NCBI GenBank assembly: GCA_018398805.1 | Contig: JAGFBZ010000739.1 | Span: forward strand, 896,354 to 960,353 | Source of the DNA: Hirundichthys speculiger | Taxonomy: Eukaryota > Chordata > Actinopteri > Beloniformes > Exocoetidae | DNA length: 64,000 bases | Reading direction: 5' to 3' | In this document: positions 9,291 through 20,916 of the stretch, one piece after another | How the letters are laid out: every line of letters starts with the position of its first letter | Position numbering within the stretch: position 1 is the first letter of the stretch | Notes under the pieces: generated by a model | Seen by the model: only the letters and a program-made list of their open reading frames with translations | Database searches by the model: none | What the model was told of the DNA's origin: nothing | Translations under genes and position numbers: made by a program

Positions 9291-11203
9291 CAGCAGCAGA
9301 AACTGTAGTTCTGGCTCAAAACACAACATATATATATATATTTTATTTTATGAAAACAACGCCTGGAAAAGTCAATGAAAAAAAAAAAAAAGCCCTTAAA
9401 GTGCAATAACACTGATGGCCCTAGAGCCTTGGCTCTAATACATACCTGTCTGGTTTCATAATAAATGATGCATAATCATGGGGAGGCTGATTATAGTTAT
9501 TGATGATAGCGGCAGAGGCCATCTAATCAGTGCCCAGAGAGTTCTTGAGGATCCGGCTGGATCTGTCCCTTTCAAGTCACTTCTGATCAGGAAAAAAAAA
9601 AATCATATTCAAGGATGCAAAAACAACAACATCCCACTGACCAGCCTCAGCTTCCTTTGACGCTATGATGTACAATTCAGAAAACCACCGGGACGGACAG
9701 AACAAAAAAAGGCCAGAAACCTTAAAACTGACTCTCAAACCAGAAAAAAGGTGGAGTCTGGTCTTATTCCCGCCTAATGGGAGCAAAGATGATGGCTTAG
9801 CCAGGTGGGGGGGCTTGTTTTCTGACTGGTGGGACATGGCTTGAATTGCAGCATGCAGAGAGTGAAATGTTCAATCACTTTTAAAATCAGGGAGAGCTTT
9901 GATCATTTTGGATTACTGACTTAAACTGTGTCACAAATAAACTGCGAAGATGCTGCCACCGAGCTCTTCTACTCTTCTTAAATCACACAGATGAGATCCC
10001 AGTCAAGATGTGGGACCAGCAGATGTGCATATGTGTGCTTGTAGAAATACAATTTATATTTTTATCCATATACAACGATAAATACATCTCACCTGGAAAC
10101 TTTTTTATCGATAATGAGACTGAAAGTGTTACACGCTCGCTGTGATAACGCTGAATACAGATCAGCTCCATTCATTCCCTCTGAGTGTTCGCATTGACCT
10201 AAAGGACACAAAAGGCACAGATACTCGCTGCACTGTAAAACTTCATCAGTTTGCAACAAATCTAATTAATTTCACAACCTAATGACAAAGATATTGAGGT
10301 GAGTCCGCTTAAAACCGAATCAATTATTTAACCAACAAGATGAAGGACAAATCAATTCAACTGTGTCGCTGAAAGGAGGACCAGATGTGTGGACATGTTT
10401 CCTCAAAGTTAGAAGATAAAACCCATTTTAGTTCATCCAAATCAGTGATTTCAGAAACGTAGCGCATCTTTCAGACAGCGGGTCCATCTTTTTCCCGCCT
10501 GCCAGCACGTCTGAGCCCACAGGCGCCATGTGTGTTTCCTTGTCCAGCAGATGGATGTTGGCTGCTCTGTATGAGGGCACGACGCCAGGCGATCCAGGAA
10601 ACACGAGGAACAAAAGGAATATGTGAAAATGATTTTTTTTCTCTCCCAACTGTAAAGCCATGGAGAGATGCATATATTTGAATAACTTTTTCACCCACGT
10701 TTGCATCGTGTACCGCACAAACTCCAGTCAGCCCTGAGAATAAAATAAACCACTTTATCTGGCAAATACGCTCAACTTTATATGAAACAAGCCAATTATT
10801 TCAGATCCCCGTGTGCTGCAGTAGTAGTAGGAGCGGATCTGTTTCACTGGAAACCTCTCGACCGTTGAGCCCATTTACAGTATCTGTTGTATTTATTATT
10901 ATAACTGCTGTCAATACTATTTACACCGACGCTATGACATGCTTTTTTTTTTTCTTTAAAGTTACAAAATAATGACTCCCATTAAAAATGTTGAAACTCC
11001 TCTGCTTGTTGCATCGCTGGCTCCCCTGCAGAGGTTACGCCGTGAACCCGTTACTCCTCCGCTGCGCCTCCTCCACCATCCACGGATCGGAAAAGCCGCG
11101 GTGCAGAAGCGGCGTCCGTGTGCTGTAAACCGTCTCTGATGGGAGCAGATGCAAGTTTTTCACTGAGCACGTGGAATATCTGGAGAATTTCACGCTTCCC
11201 AAA
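9291..11203. other. No recognised gene
   Basis: Holds a short TA run (9331-9342), an A13 run and single-copy-looking DNA. Two overlapping minus frames at 10,428-10,718 are of unrelated composition and lack motifs. Confidence 0.45.
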
Positions 11204-11205
11204 TA

Positions 11206-11894
11206 CAGTGGTACCTCTACTTACGAACGTTTCTACATCCGAAATTTTCAGGTTACGAAACGCCTCAACGGGAAAATATTGCCTCTTGTTACGAAAGAAA
11301 TTTCAGGATACGAAAGGCAAAAATACAGTTTACCGAATGTAAACATAGCTGTCAGCTCTGTATGTCGGTTTGAAAGCGGTGCGTCCGAGCTGCTCTGCCA
11401 TTGGCTATCGCTTAGCATCTTCCTGGCATCCCATTGGCTAGGAGGGCCCCTTGTCTGTATGAGCGTAACCCAGCAACCCAGATAAACAAACAATTTTTAC
11501 CTGTCTGTCTGTGTTCAAGATAACTGAAAAAGTTATGGATGGATTTTGATGAAATTTTCTGGAGTTGTCGGAAATGTGAAAAGGAAGAACCGATTTAAAT
11601 TTGGGTGTTATTCAGAAGAAATCCTGGATTCTGGATCACTTTCAAATTTTCGATAATTGTTGCGCTTGGTGGAGGTCTGTGCTCCCCGAGTGCTTTTCTA
11701 GTTTTAACATGTATTTCTTACAGATTTTTATGTCATTTCATGTATTATTTATAATTTATAAAAGAAAATTATGTTCAAATTTTGGGCGGCTTGGATTAGG
11801 GCATTTACATGGAAAACACGTATCTACTTACAAAATTTTCAGGTTACGGAACTACTTCCAGAACCAATTATTTTCGTAAGTAGAGGTACCACTG
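11206..11894 (+). mobile_element. Tc1/mariner-superfamily MITE, copy 1
   Basis: Perfect 20-bp ends CAGTGGTACCTCTACTTACG in inverted orientation (the identity continues two bases further), flanked by TA at 11,204-11,205 and 11,895-11,896. The inside shares long stretches with copy 2 at 45,993, including 'ccattggctatcgcttagca' and the 'cttggtggaggtctgtgctc' segment, which is itself a common fish repeat and seems to have been acquired before the copies spread. No transposase motif is present, so it is nonautonomous. Confidence 0.8.
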
Positions 11895-11896
11895 TA

Positions 11897-12838
11897 TCAG
11901 TAAATGTTAGAGGTGTAATTTTCTGTTTGCATCTCAACGCCAAAATCTTTGGGATTCAGTCCACTGGGAAGCAAAAGTAAAATCCTTATAAACTATAAAC
12001 TTGTGTCAACGTGTTTCAGTGTTTCGTGACTCCCATAGAGGTCTGTCCTCGTTTGGACCAAGTAGATTAATGACTGATCAAACCAAACGGTGGATCGGTC
12101 TAAACCAAACTAATTAGATCCTGGGTCATATTTGTGCAGTGGGTGCTCTTCTTCTTTCGCTCTCTCGCTCTTTTTTTCCTTTTCTCTCCTCCTCTTACTG
12201 TCTGTGCGATGCCTCTTCGGAGTTGGTGTGAAAGTGTGGGAGTCGGTGAGACAGTTGGAGCTCTTTGATTGAGTTTTGTGGTGGAGGAATCAGTATTTTC
12301 TGTCTCATGGAACTAATCTGTCTGCTGGTGTAGCTCTCCTCTCCTCTTCTTTTCTTTTCTCCAGGGCTTAGTGTGAACATCATTTTCGCTGAAGGCTTAG
12401 TGATTAGAGCAGAGGTATGAAAAGAATAAAAGCTATCTTTCTGATTTCTAAACATCACCAACTCAAACAGACACGCTAATTATCCTTCAGAAAGTAATGG
12501 ATTTCTGAAAGCGATGTGATCGCAGATGAGTGTGGAGTGATGGGAAGTGACACCCCTCGCTGCTTTATCTCAGGTGGTTCGAGTTCGAGACTTATGGAGG
12601 GTGGAGCTTCCCCGTGGTTAAAGGTACACGCGGGTCAGGGAGGTCACTGGTGGGACTGTGACTTCAGCCGGACTAGACGGGTTTTTGAAAACAATTTTTT
12701 TCTGGTTGAGAGAGAAAGGGAAGTTTAACTGCATATTAAGCTTTAGCAAACAGTAGCTACTGTGGCAGAGCAGCACTGGTGGCATGTTAGAGACACAGCT
12801 CACATATATAACTGTAATTACTCACAGTACATAAATAC
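11897..12838. other. No recognised gene
   Basis: A pyrimidine-rich stretch near 12,150-12,200 and otherwise mixed sequence. A B-box-like GGTTCGAGTTC at 12,577 lacks a matching A box, so I do not call a tRNA. Confidence 0.45.
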
Positions 12839-12841
12839 ATA

Positions 12842-14064
12842 CAGGGGTTGGACACTGAAACTAAAACATCTGATATTAGACCACAATCATATATTAGAGC
12901 TTCCTTTTGTGGCCAATACAGCATCAATTCATCTTGGGAATGACATATACCAGTCCTGCACAGTGGTCAGAGGGATTTGAAGCCATTCTTCCTGCAGGAC
13001 AGTGGTCGGGTCACTACGTGATGCTGGTGGAGGAAAACATTTCCTGTCTCGCTCCTCCAAAACACCCCAAAGTGTCTCAATAATATTCAGATCTGGAACT
13101 TCAGGCTAAGAGAGATGTTCAACTTCACTTTCATGTTCATCAAACCAATCTTTCACCAGTCTTGCTGGGTGTATTGGTGCATTGTCATCCTGATACACGG
13201 AACCGCCTTCAGGATACAATGTTTGAACCATTGGATGCACATGGTCCTTCAAAATGGTTCTTTAGTCTCTGGCAGTGATGCGCCCATCCAGCACAAGTAT
13301 TGGACCAAGGGAATGCCATGATATGGCAGCCCCAACCATCACTGATCCACCCCCATGCTGCATGCATCAGTCTTGGTGGTCCACTTCTTTTGGGCTTCTA
13401 ACTCTCCTGGTTGTGGGGAAAACAGTAAAGGTGGACTCATCAGAGAACATTACATGTTTCACATTCCCCACAGCCCTAGATTTTTACTCCTTGCACCATT
13501 GAAACTGACGTTTGGCACTGGAACAGGTGACCAAAGGTTTGGCTATAGCAGCCTGGCCGTCTATACTGACCCTGTGGAGCTGCTGACGGACAGTTCTGGT
13601 GGAAACAGGAGAGCTGAGGTGCACATTTATTCTAACGTGATTTTTATGTTTTTTGGATACAATGCAGGTTAGCACCTGAACATCCCTTTCAGACAGCTTC
13701 CTCTTGGGTCCACAGTTAATCCTGTAGGATGTGGTTCGTCCTTCTTGGTGGTATGCTGACATTACCCTGGATACCATGGCTCTTGATACATCACAACACT
13801 TGCTGTCTTCATCACAGATGCGCCAGCAAGACGTGCACCAACAATTTGTCCTCTTTTGAACTCTGATATGTCACCCATGATGTTGTGTGCATTGCAATAT
13901 TTTGAGCAAAACTGTTCTCTTACCCTGATTACTGAACCTTCACACTCTGCTCTTACTGGTGCTGTGTGGAATTAATGAAGACTGGACACCCGGCTGGTCC
14001 GATTTAGCCATGAAACCTCCCACACTAAAATGACAGGTGTTTCAGTTTCATTGTCCAACCCCTG
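12842..14064 (-). mobile_element. Full-length Tc1-like transposon, 1223 bp
   Basis: Both ends are present: CAGGGGTTGGACACTGAAAC on the left and its inverse, ending TCCAACCCCTG, on the right, with TA at 12,840-12,841 and 14,065-14,066. A Tc1-like transposase gene fills the inside on the minus strand but is broken. The ends look intact enough to be recognised, so the copy could in principle be moved by an enzyme from elsewhere. Confidence 0.85.
12887..13878 (-). pseudogene. Tc1-like transposase, broken
   Basis: The ATG at 13,878 opens MGDISEFKRGQIVGARLAG, the N-terminal helix-turn-helix region of a DD34E-type Tc1 transposase. A frameshift follows near 13,790, then an open stretch of 97 codons (MVSRVMSAYHQEGRTTS ... 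RQFQWCKE) that ends in an in-frame stop at about 13,486. Beyond it lie the three catalytic neighbourhoods: FSDESTF (first D), VYQDDNAPIHPARL (second D) and PDLNIIETLWGVLEE (E). More stops sit before the third motif (after EHLS) and near the end. At about 330 codons the length is right for the family. All three acidic positions are still readable, but the gene cannot give a protein. Confidence 0.85.
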
Positions 14065-14066
14065 TA

Positions 14067-15228
14067 CATTTGATGAGTCTCTATCAGGACACGTCAGCCA
14101 GGGAAACCAAGGATTATCATCATAATTTTTACTTTCCTTGGACAAGATGACTTTCAGAAGAAAAACAGGCAGGATGTCATTTAAACGGTTGGCTACGCCA
14201 ACTTTTCTACCAGGGGACGACTATGGTAGTCTATAACGTTTGGCCTCGCTCACTTTTTAACGTACACTGGCAGTATTTCCTTCCCTACTCAGCGGACGTT
14301 GGTGGATTCCTTCGGCTGACGTCTGCAGTTTCTTTATCTACCGATGCGGTAAAAGGAACATAAAGTCTGGTCGACTTTTCATCACGCATAACAGCTCTCA
14401 AACTGCAGAGAGCTCGGAGACTGATCTACAGCTTTGGCCCGCCACCGTTACACCACCGCGGGGATGTGCTTTCAGGGAAGGCTGGATGATTTGGATATCA
14501 TAAAAATAAATAAATTAAAAAAAATCTCCCGATAAACAACAGTCCATGACTTAGATTTACGCCAGTTTCATCAGTTCGTAAAAGCATGGCTGGTCTCAAA
14601 CGAGGAGCTATCACGAAACCTGAGACGTGGCCGCGTGAGGAGCCTCTGGATGGAAACGGCCTTATTTCCCCTCCAACAGTTTCATCTGTCAGTAATGCAG
14701 ACAGAAAGGCCGGCTGTGTGAGTCTGGGGTCATCGTATGAGGATCTGCTGTACGTGCAGCCCGGCAGCCCGCCACTCAGGCATGTCGAGGAAGGTCTGCG
14801 CATCCCTGCAGGAAACACTTGGAGTCAGTGGCTGAAAACCGTCCTAAATATGACCAGTGGGATACCGGTGGAGCGCATTTCTCATCCTCTGACTGTCTCT
14901 GTTGATGTAGAACGTTGGCAGAGAGGAAAACCAACTGTATATTAAGATCCCAGAGTTATGTGGGGAAGAAGGCTGTTTGTCAGTCGGAAGATATAAACTT
15001 AATGTTCTCTGGCAGGGTGGGTCACGGTGTTAGAGGCGAAGGAGTCCTGAGGCAGACATCCCCAAAGGAGTGTTGGCAGCCGCCCTTGATGAATGGAAAG
15101 GCTTGAAGCCATATCTGCAAGTGTAATGGTTAAGAAAAAGTGATGTTAGTAAAATGTTTTAAAACCTATGTTAAAATGTTTTAATGACAGTAAGCAAAGG
15201 GATACTTTATTTCATGAAAGTACGGAAT
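14067..15228. other. No recognised gene; one 119-codon open frame
   Basis: The plus frame 14,586-14,945 (119 codons, starting MAGLKRGAITKPETWPREEP) is the longest unassigned one in this part. A 106-codon minus frame overlaps it. I recognise no domain in either and no splice context that would make them exons. Confidence 0.35.
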
Positions 15229-15236
15229 GATAAAGG

Positions 15237-16339
15237 CAGTGTTGTACCTGAACGCGCTCATTGAACGAAAGTTCACCAACTAGTTCATATTTTGTGCGAA
15301 CATGAACTGAGCGCGGTCTCTTAACCCTTCACAAGCGTCAGGCGTGAACGAGTTCATTTGGGCAGTTGTGAACGACGCTATTTCAAAGTTCACGCACGGT
15401 CAAAACCGTTCCAGGTTTCCAGCGAACCACATTTAAAATCCACCACAAACGAGCCTGATATGTATCTGAGGAAATCAATCAAACAAGGCAACACGGCTGT
15501 CGCTGCTGTCATGCTAACAATTGCATCATCAAACGTTTAAAACAAGCATGGAGGAAGATAAAAGCTGCAGTACCTGTTTTAGTCTTATAATAAAGACCAT
15601 TTGGCAGCAGGTTTTTCCTCATATTTTTGATATACTGTAGAGCAGTGATTCCCAAAGTGTGGGCCGCGGCCCCCTGGTGGGCCGTCGTGGGACTGCAGGT
15701 GGGCCGTGAGAGGTCATTAAAATTAAACAAATATGTTTTAAATCCTTTTTTAAATATTTTTTTAATTACTGTAAAATATTCATGACATGATTAAAAAAAA
15801 CATTAAGAAGTAATAAAACAAACCACTTAAGTGTTATTCTACTGTCATCTTAACTTAACATGACAAGTGTCACCTTATTTGTCGATCCCTTACATTAATA
15901 TCGGATCATGGTTCCTTGTCCTGTATGTTGATCACAGTTGTGATTAAAGGTTTCGGTGGGCTGCAGAGATTTTTCATTTCAAATTGGGCCTTGGTATTCT
16001 GAAGTTTGGGAATGGCTGCTGTAGAGAGAAACTGAAACGGAAATTACAGTTTTACATGGACTGTCCCTTCAATGTTAATGTAAACCCTGGTTGGATAAGG
16101 ATTCAGAATTGGACCAATAGTTTTCGACAGATAAAATGGATAAAATAATTGCAGTTTGTGGTGGTGTAATATATGGGCAGTGGCAATCATTTTGACTTGC
16201 AACATTAAAGAATAAAAAAAGAACTAAAAATGAACTATTTAGTTCATTTTTTGAAATGGTAAACTGAACTAGTTCATTTTAATTTCTATGAACTATGAAC
16301 TTAACTAGTTCGTGTAGAAAGTGAACTTGTCCAACACTG
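15237..16339. mobile_element. Nonautonomous hAT element (family H1, copy 1), hosting another hAT
   Basis: Ends CAGTGTTGTACCTGAAC and the inverse of CAGTGTTGGACAAGTTCAC are hAT-like. The 8-bp target duplication GATAAAGG is perfect (15,229-15,236 and 16,340-16,347). The inside is rich in 'gaactagttc' and related motifs. No transposase is present. A 376-bp hAT (15,643-16,018) sits inside it, so the element alone is about 719 bp. A second copy lies at 20,485. Confidence 0.85.
15643..16018. mobile_element. Nested hAT MITE, 376 bp
   Basis: Terminal inverted repeats CAGTGATTCCCAAA and CAGCCATTCCCAAA (right end inverted), flanked by the perfect 8-bp duplication CTGTAGAG (15,635-15,642 and 16,019-16,026). 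The H1 copy at 20,485 lacks this insertion, and its sequence CTGTAGAG at that point is single (21,590-21,597), which confirms the empty site. The element has no coding capacity. Confidence 0.92.
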
Positions 16340-16347
16340 GATAAAGG

Positions 16348-17757
16348 TTAAAGTTGATCCAAGTTGAAATTCATTGTGGTCTACTGATCGAGTGATCTGT
16401 TATCTGCTACTCTAGTCTCCTAGACGAAAAAGCATAAAGTGAGCTAAAAGGAATAAACTCTGTTTAAAATATAAATAATCCTGTATCTTATTTTGAAAGA
16501 GGCCTCTGAATAATGTTTTATATCGTTTTTTTCAAATCCTTCTTCTAAGTTGTTTCTTGAAAGCTTCTCGTCTTCGGTTTTCGATTGCTTTTGCCTGAGC
16601 TAAGATGGTGGAGGGGAAGACGGTGTCTGTGCTCGTCCATTACAGCACTGGACTTGAGTGAAGCAACACTGTGTCTTGTGTTTTCATTTATTATTCCCCT
16701 TTACAGGTAAGAAAATCAACATTATTGGTTTCCTGATGTGTTTCTGTGTTTACTGTTTATTAAGAGAGAAGTCGGAAGTGAAATATCAGAGTTTCAAGTA
16801 ACTTAGAGAGACGATACATTTTGTTCTACTTGAATGTTAAAGGTACGTAGCTTCCTTGCTAACTGCGCGATGTGGCACGGGAAATGTCAGGGTGTAGCTG
16901 TGCTGTTTGTGTGCAATGTTTGACATGTAATGAGGGTATTTAATGATAAATTTGATATACTTTATTTTTCTTTCTATATACACTTTTCATACTTGAACTT
17001 TAGCAGCTTTTAAACTATGCCCTGCTTTTATAGCTCAAAAGTTTTTAGATATAACAGTTGCTATAACAGTTGTTGGTTTGATGGCAGTGTAATGTTGAAA
17101 ACCGTTCTTTTTTGAACGGTTTTCATTTATTATTCCCCTTTACAGGGGCGTAACACAAACACCGGTCCACCTCAGTCCAACACATAAAAAAAAAAAAGGA
17201 AAAAAAAGCCATAATTCATCTGTTCATTTAATGTTCATTATCGGTTAAACCATTCGTGTTTCTATAATTGTTATTTTAAGGCTCTGGGAAGCAGCTTTCC
17301 ATCCATTTTCTGTACAGCGTCACCATTTTTCTCAGTAAATATGTTTCTCAAGGTGCTACTGACAGGAACCTTAACAGATGTTAGTGGAACCCCCACAAAC
17401 AAATAAATCAAACTGTCAATGTCCGTGAGTTAAAGTCGTCTGCAATCACGTGAAATGACACATCATCTGAAATCAAGCAGTAATTCGAAAGCAACCCCGG
17501 CCCTTGTCATTACAAATTAATACAACCTGATTCAGTCCCAGCTGATGGTCTGTGAAAAGGAGTTACACAAGAAATACCTCATGATGGGTGAAAACAAAGA
17601 GCTCTCTCAAGACCTTTGCAGCCTAATTGTTTCAAAGCAAAGTAATGGCATTGGTTGCAGAAGGATTTCTACACTTCTGGATGTTCTGCCATCTACCAGG
17701 AGGATACCTGCTGTATCCGTTTTAAGGTCCCGGGGGGGGGGGTGCAGCCTATTTCAG
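16348..17757. other. No recognised gene; holds a 27-bp direct repeat and a hairpin
   Basis: The 27-bp segment at 16,681-16,707 recurs exactly at 17,120-17,146, and a perfect hairpin lies at 17,096-17,125. Otherwise AT-rich, with an A12 run at 17,186. Confidence 0.5.
17096..17125. repeat. Perfect 12-bp stem hairpin with T6 loop
   Basis: TGAAAACCGTTC, six T, GAACGGTTTTCA. The right arm overlaps the start of the second copy of the 27-bp direct repeat. No function can be assigned from sequence. Confidence 0.8.
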
Positions 17758-17830
17758 CAGGACAGTACACCCTGGACAGGTCACCGGTCCATCACGCAGA
17801 AACAAACGAGACGAGCAGCCATGCATGCAC
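17758..17830. repeat. Fragment of the dispersed fish repeat seen at 5,030
   Basis: Contains 'ccctggacaggtcaccggtc' and 'catgcatgc', matching the middle of that repeat. It follows a G9 run. Confidence 0.5.
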
Positions 17831-20484
17831 GAGCTTAAATGAGCCATTTGGGAATCACTAAAAACTCTGCTGACTGGACCTCTGGCAGCTTAGCTGAGAG
17901 CGGAGTTAGGGTTTTAGTTTCACAGGCTTACGAACCGTTGATTTTATCACTTTCTGGACTTTACAGGATTTTTTTTTCTTTTAATTAGTGAAGATTCTTT
18001 GTTGTTTATAAAAGTGCTTTATGAGGAGAAAACCTGATCGAAAAAAGCTGTTTTTTTTTCTTTTTTCTTTTAATAAAATGACACTTTCTCTTTTTATCTC
18101 ATAACTCAAATATCATTTGCAATTCCGTTCATTTTTGCAGACCAGAAATATGAACAGAAGTCTTCAATATTTTGTTCTGATTTGATGGAAAAGGATCCAG
18201 ATTTCATGATATGCCTCAATTGTAAAGTATCTAGGTTCTCCAAGTCAATCTATATAGCAACATTAATGAGAAGGGGGGGTGAGGGGGGCACCCAATCAAA
18301 TTATGTTTACATGATCATCCTTTTACTTTTATTTTAATCGGAGGATGCATTGACCTTAATCTCCTTCTTGCCATGGATGACAATAATAAAAACAATATTA
18401 ATGGGAAGTAATGAGATTTTTATAGGAAAGATATTTGTCATCCCTTTTGACCTCCATCCCAAATCGATAATTTCAATTTGTGCATCGATGAAAGCAAATA
18501 GCCTTAATGCAAAGACTCAACTAAATGCTTCGGGGGAGTCACATTAAAAATGCAAAGGTGTGGTAGGCATGTCAAATGCCTCGACTGGATGTTGTCCAAA
18601 TATAATATTGCATCCCTGCAGCAATTATAGGGATCACTGGAGGGGTGGCGACTGCAGGGAAATGAACTCAGGATCAATCTCGTCCCTGATCAGGATATCA
18701 GCGATTTTGGCAGAGGTTCAATAAGACTTCGGGAATCTGTGTGGCGCCTCTACTGGACAAGTCCCACTTAAAAATCTAGCCCAGTTAATTGCACTGCACC
18801 TTTCCTTCCATGCTTCAGTTGTACCGTGACCTTAGATTACCTCATTGACAGCCTTTAACTGATTGATGAATTCATTGATTATATTATACCCGTTCGTTTT
18901 CAATCATGCCGTTTTTCCCTCCTTGTGTATGCTGCTGCAGGTGCTGATGATACAGTCTACTTCCAAAGCCAGAGGGTGATGGATATCTTGCATCTAATTG
19001 TACTGGCACTTCCATGCACTTCACATTCCCATCACTGGCGTCGGCCTTGCATTATAAATGGCAGCAGTCCTTGTTCGATCACTCGCACCAGTCAATAAAC
19101 ATTTAAGATTTAATGCTAAAAGATGAGTGCACTGACTGGAATGAGATGACTGTCGTGATACCAGTCCGCTGAGATGAGATTAACTCGGCATTTTTAATCA
19201 TAACAATACCTGCGGAGGACCTGAGGGTGTCTACAGTTGTTAAAGATCTCTTAACACACCTCTCCATCTAAATCAATGCGGTACATTGTGATGCAAATTA
19301 CCATTTGGGCTTTGAGTCTCCGGCTGAATGATTGAGAGTTCAGACAGGCTGAATTATGCGCTGAGGTTTTCTAATGGTGGGTCATAATTTCACAGATCAA
19401 TGAACATTATCTATGGCAGTAAAAAGAAAAAGAAAAGTTGAATTTGTAATGGGGCCAAACTCAATATTCCACCCCCATTGTTCAGCAAGGACGTGGCCTT
19501 TTGAATTCCACCGTGCTGTCAAGTAACACCTCTGAAATACTGAACTTCTCAGCGAGTTGTATTTTAAACCCATATTTCATCTAAACCGAAAGTTTGCCTT
19601 CGCCTCATTTCACCTCATCTGCGGCGGACTGCGTGTGCAGATCACCGGGGTGACGGGGAGCAAAGGTCAACGTAAGAAACCTTACTGGGCTCCTAATAGG
19701 GAATGATGGAAGAAAATAAATGTCAACATATGCGGCAGTAAATAAAGCATGAGATGCAAATACAGACAAAGAAAAATAAAGATGAATACATTTCCATCCT
19801 ATTTATGAGCGCTAGAGATGGGGCTTATCCTCCCTGTCAAGATGTAAAAACATTTACATATTTAGATTGAAAAAGTTCCCATGTTGAATCCCATATAAAT
19901 TAATTCCATATGTTTCCTTTACAATTCATTTATAGATTTTTTTTTTTTCTCTGTTTTGTTATTCTCGTCAACTTATTGGCAAGTGTCCAAAAGGAAGCAG
20001 CGCACATGTGAGCTGGTTTGTGTCAAATCTGTAATCTTAGCTTTGGTTTAGGTGTGCAGAAGGTTCAAACTCAGTCGGTACCACGGCATTGGGTTAGCAA
20101 CGGTGGGGATTACTAGTCTTTCAAACAGGGGAAGCTCATGGAGTACATCATAAAAACATGTCAATTTATTTATATGTAAATTCTGCCCTTCCCTTCCCTA
20201 CAGTGAATGTGATTTATTTACAGTGTTAGAAATGAAGTTTTCGTTGTAGAGATGCCAACAAATGGTCACTGCATATCATTCGACTTTGCATGCAAAATCC
20301 ACAATGGACTGAAATCGTGCATGAGACGTGACAGTATATATATCTCGGAAACCTGTCAGTCAAAACTGCATTCAGCTTTTGGTCCAATCACCTTGCAGAC
20401 TGATCAGCGTCCAGGCCAGCCGAGGCCCAGAGATGCTGAGAGTCCGGGTAACATTGGCATTTCAGCCAATGCCCGTTGAGTTTC
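17831..20484. other. Single-copy-looking region without recognised genes
   Basis: About 2.65 kb with balanced composition, almost no simple repeats and no transposon ends that I can recognise. Open frames stay below 76 codons. The lack of repeats in so repeat-rich a window is notable, and such gaps often hold conserved regulatory DNA, but I have no comparison to show it. Confidence 0.4.
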
Positions 20485-20838
20485 CAGCGTTGTGTACCTG
20501 AACACGTTCATTGAACAAAAGTTCAGGAACTAGTTCGTATTTTGTGTAAACGTGAACTGAAAACACTCTCTTTCCCCTTGACGAGTGTCGGGTGTGAACG
20601 AGTTCATTTGGGCAGTTGTGAACGACGCTCTTTGAAAGTTCACGCACGGTCAAAACCGTTCCAGGTTTCCAGTGAACCCCATTTAAAATCCACCACAAAC
20701 GAGCCTGATATGTATCTGAGGAAATCAATCAAACATGGCAACACGGGCTGACGCTGCTGTCACGCTAACAATTCTTCATCAAACGTTTAAAACAAGCAGG
20801 AAGATAAAAGCTGCAGACGCCCAGAGCCGGAGGAACGA

Positions 20839-20877
20839 CCCGACTCCAAAGATGACACTGTAATCTTTGGAGTCGGG
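20839..20877. repeat. Perfect 15-bp stem hairpin, 9-nt loop
   Basis: CCCGACTCCAAAGAT, loop GACACTGTA, then ATCTTTGGAGTCGGG. It lies in a segment (about 20,817-20,911) that is not in the sister hAT copy. Confidence 0.9.
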
Positions 20878-20916
20878 ATTGAAATATTGAAATGGGGGAT
20901 AAAAACATTAACTTAT

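Noticed and set aside
12570..12595. B-box-like GGTTCGAGTTC, candidate tRNA or SINE
   Set aside because: No A box at a suitable distance, and the flanks do not fold as a tRNA.
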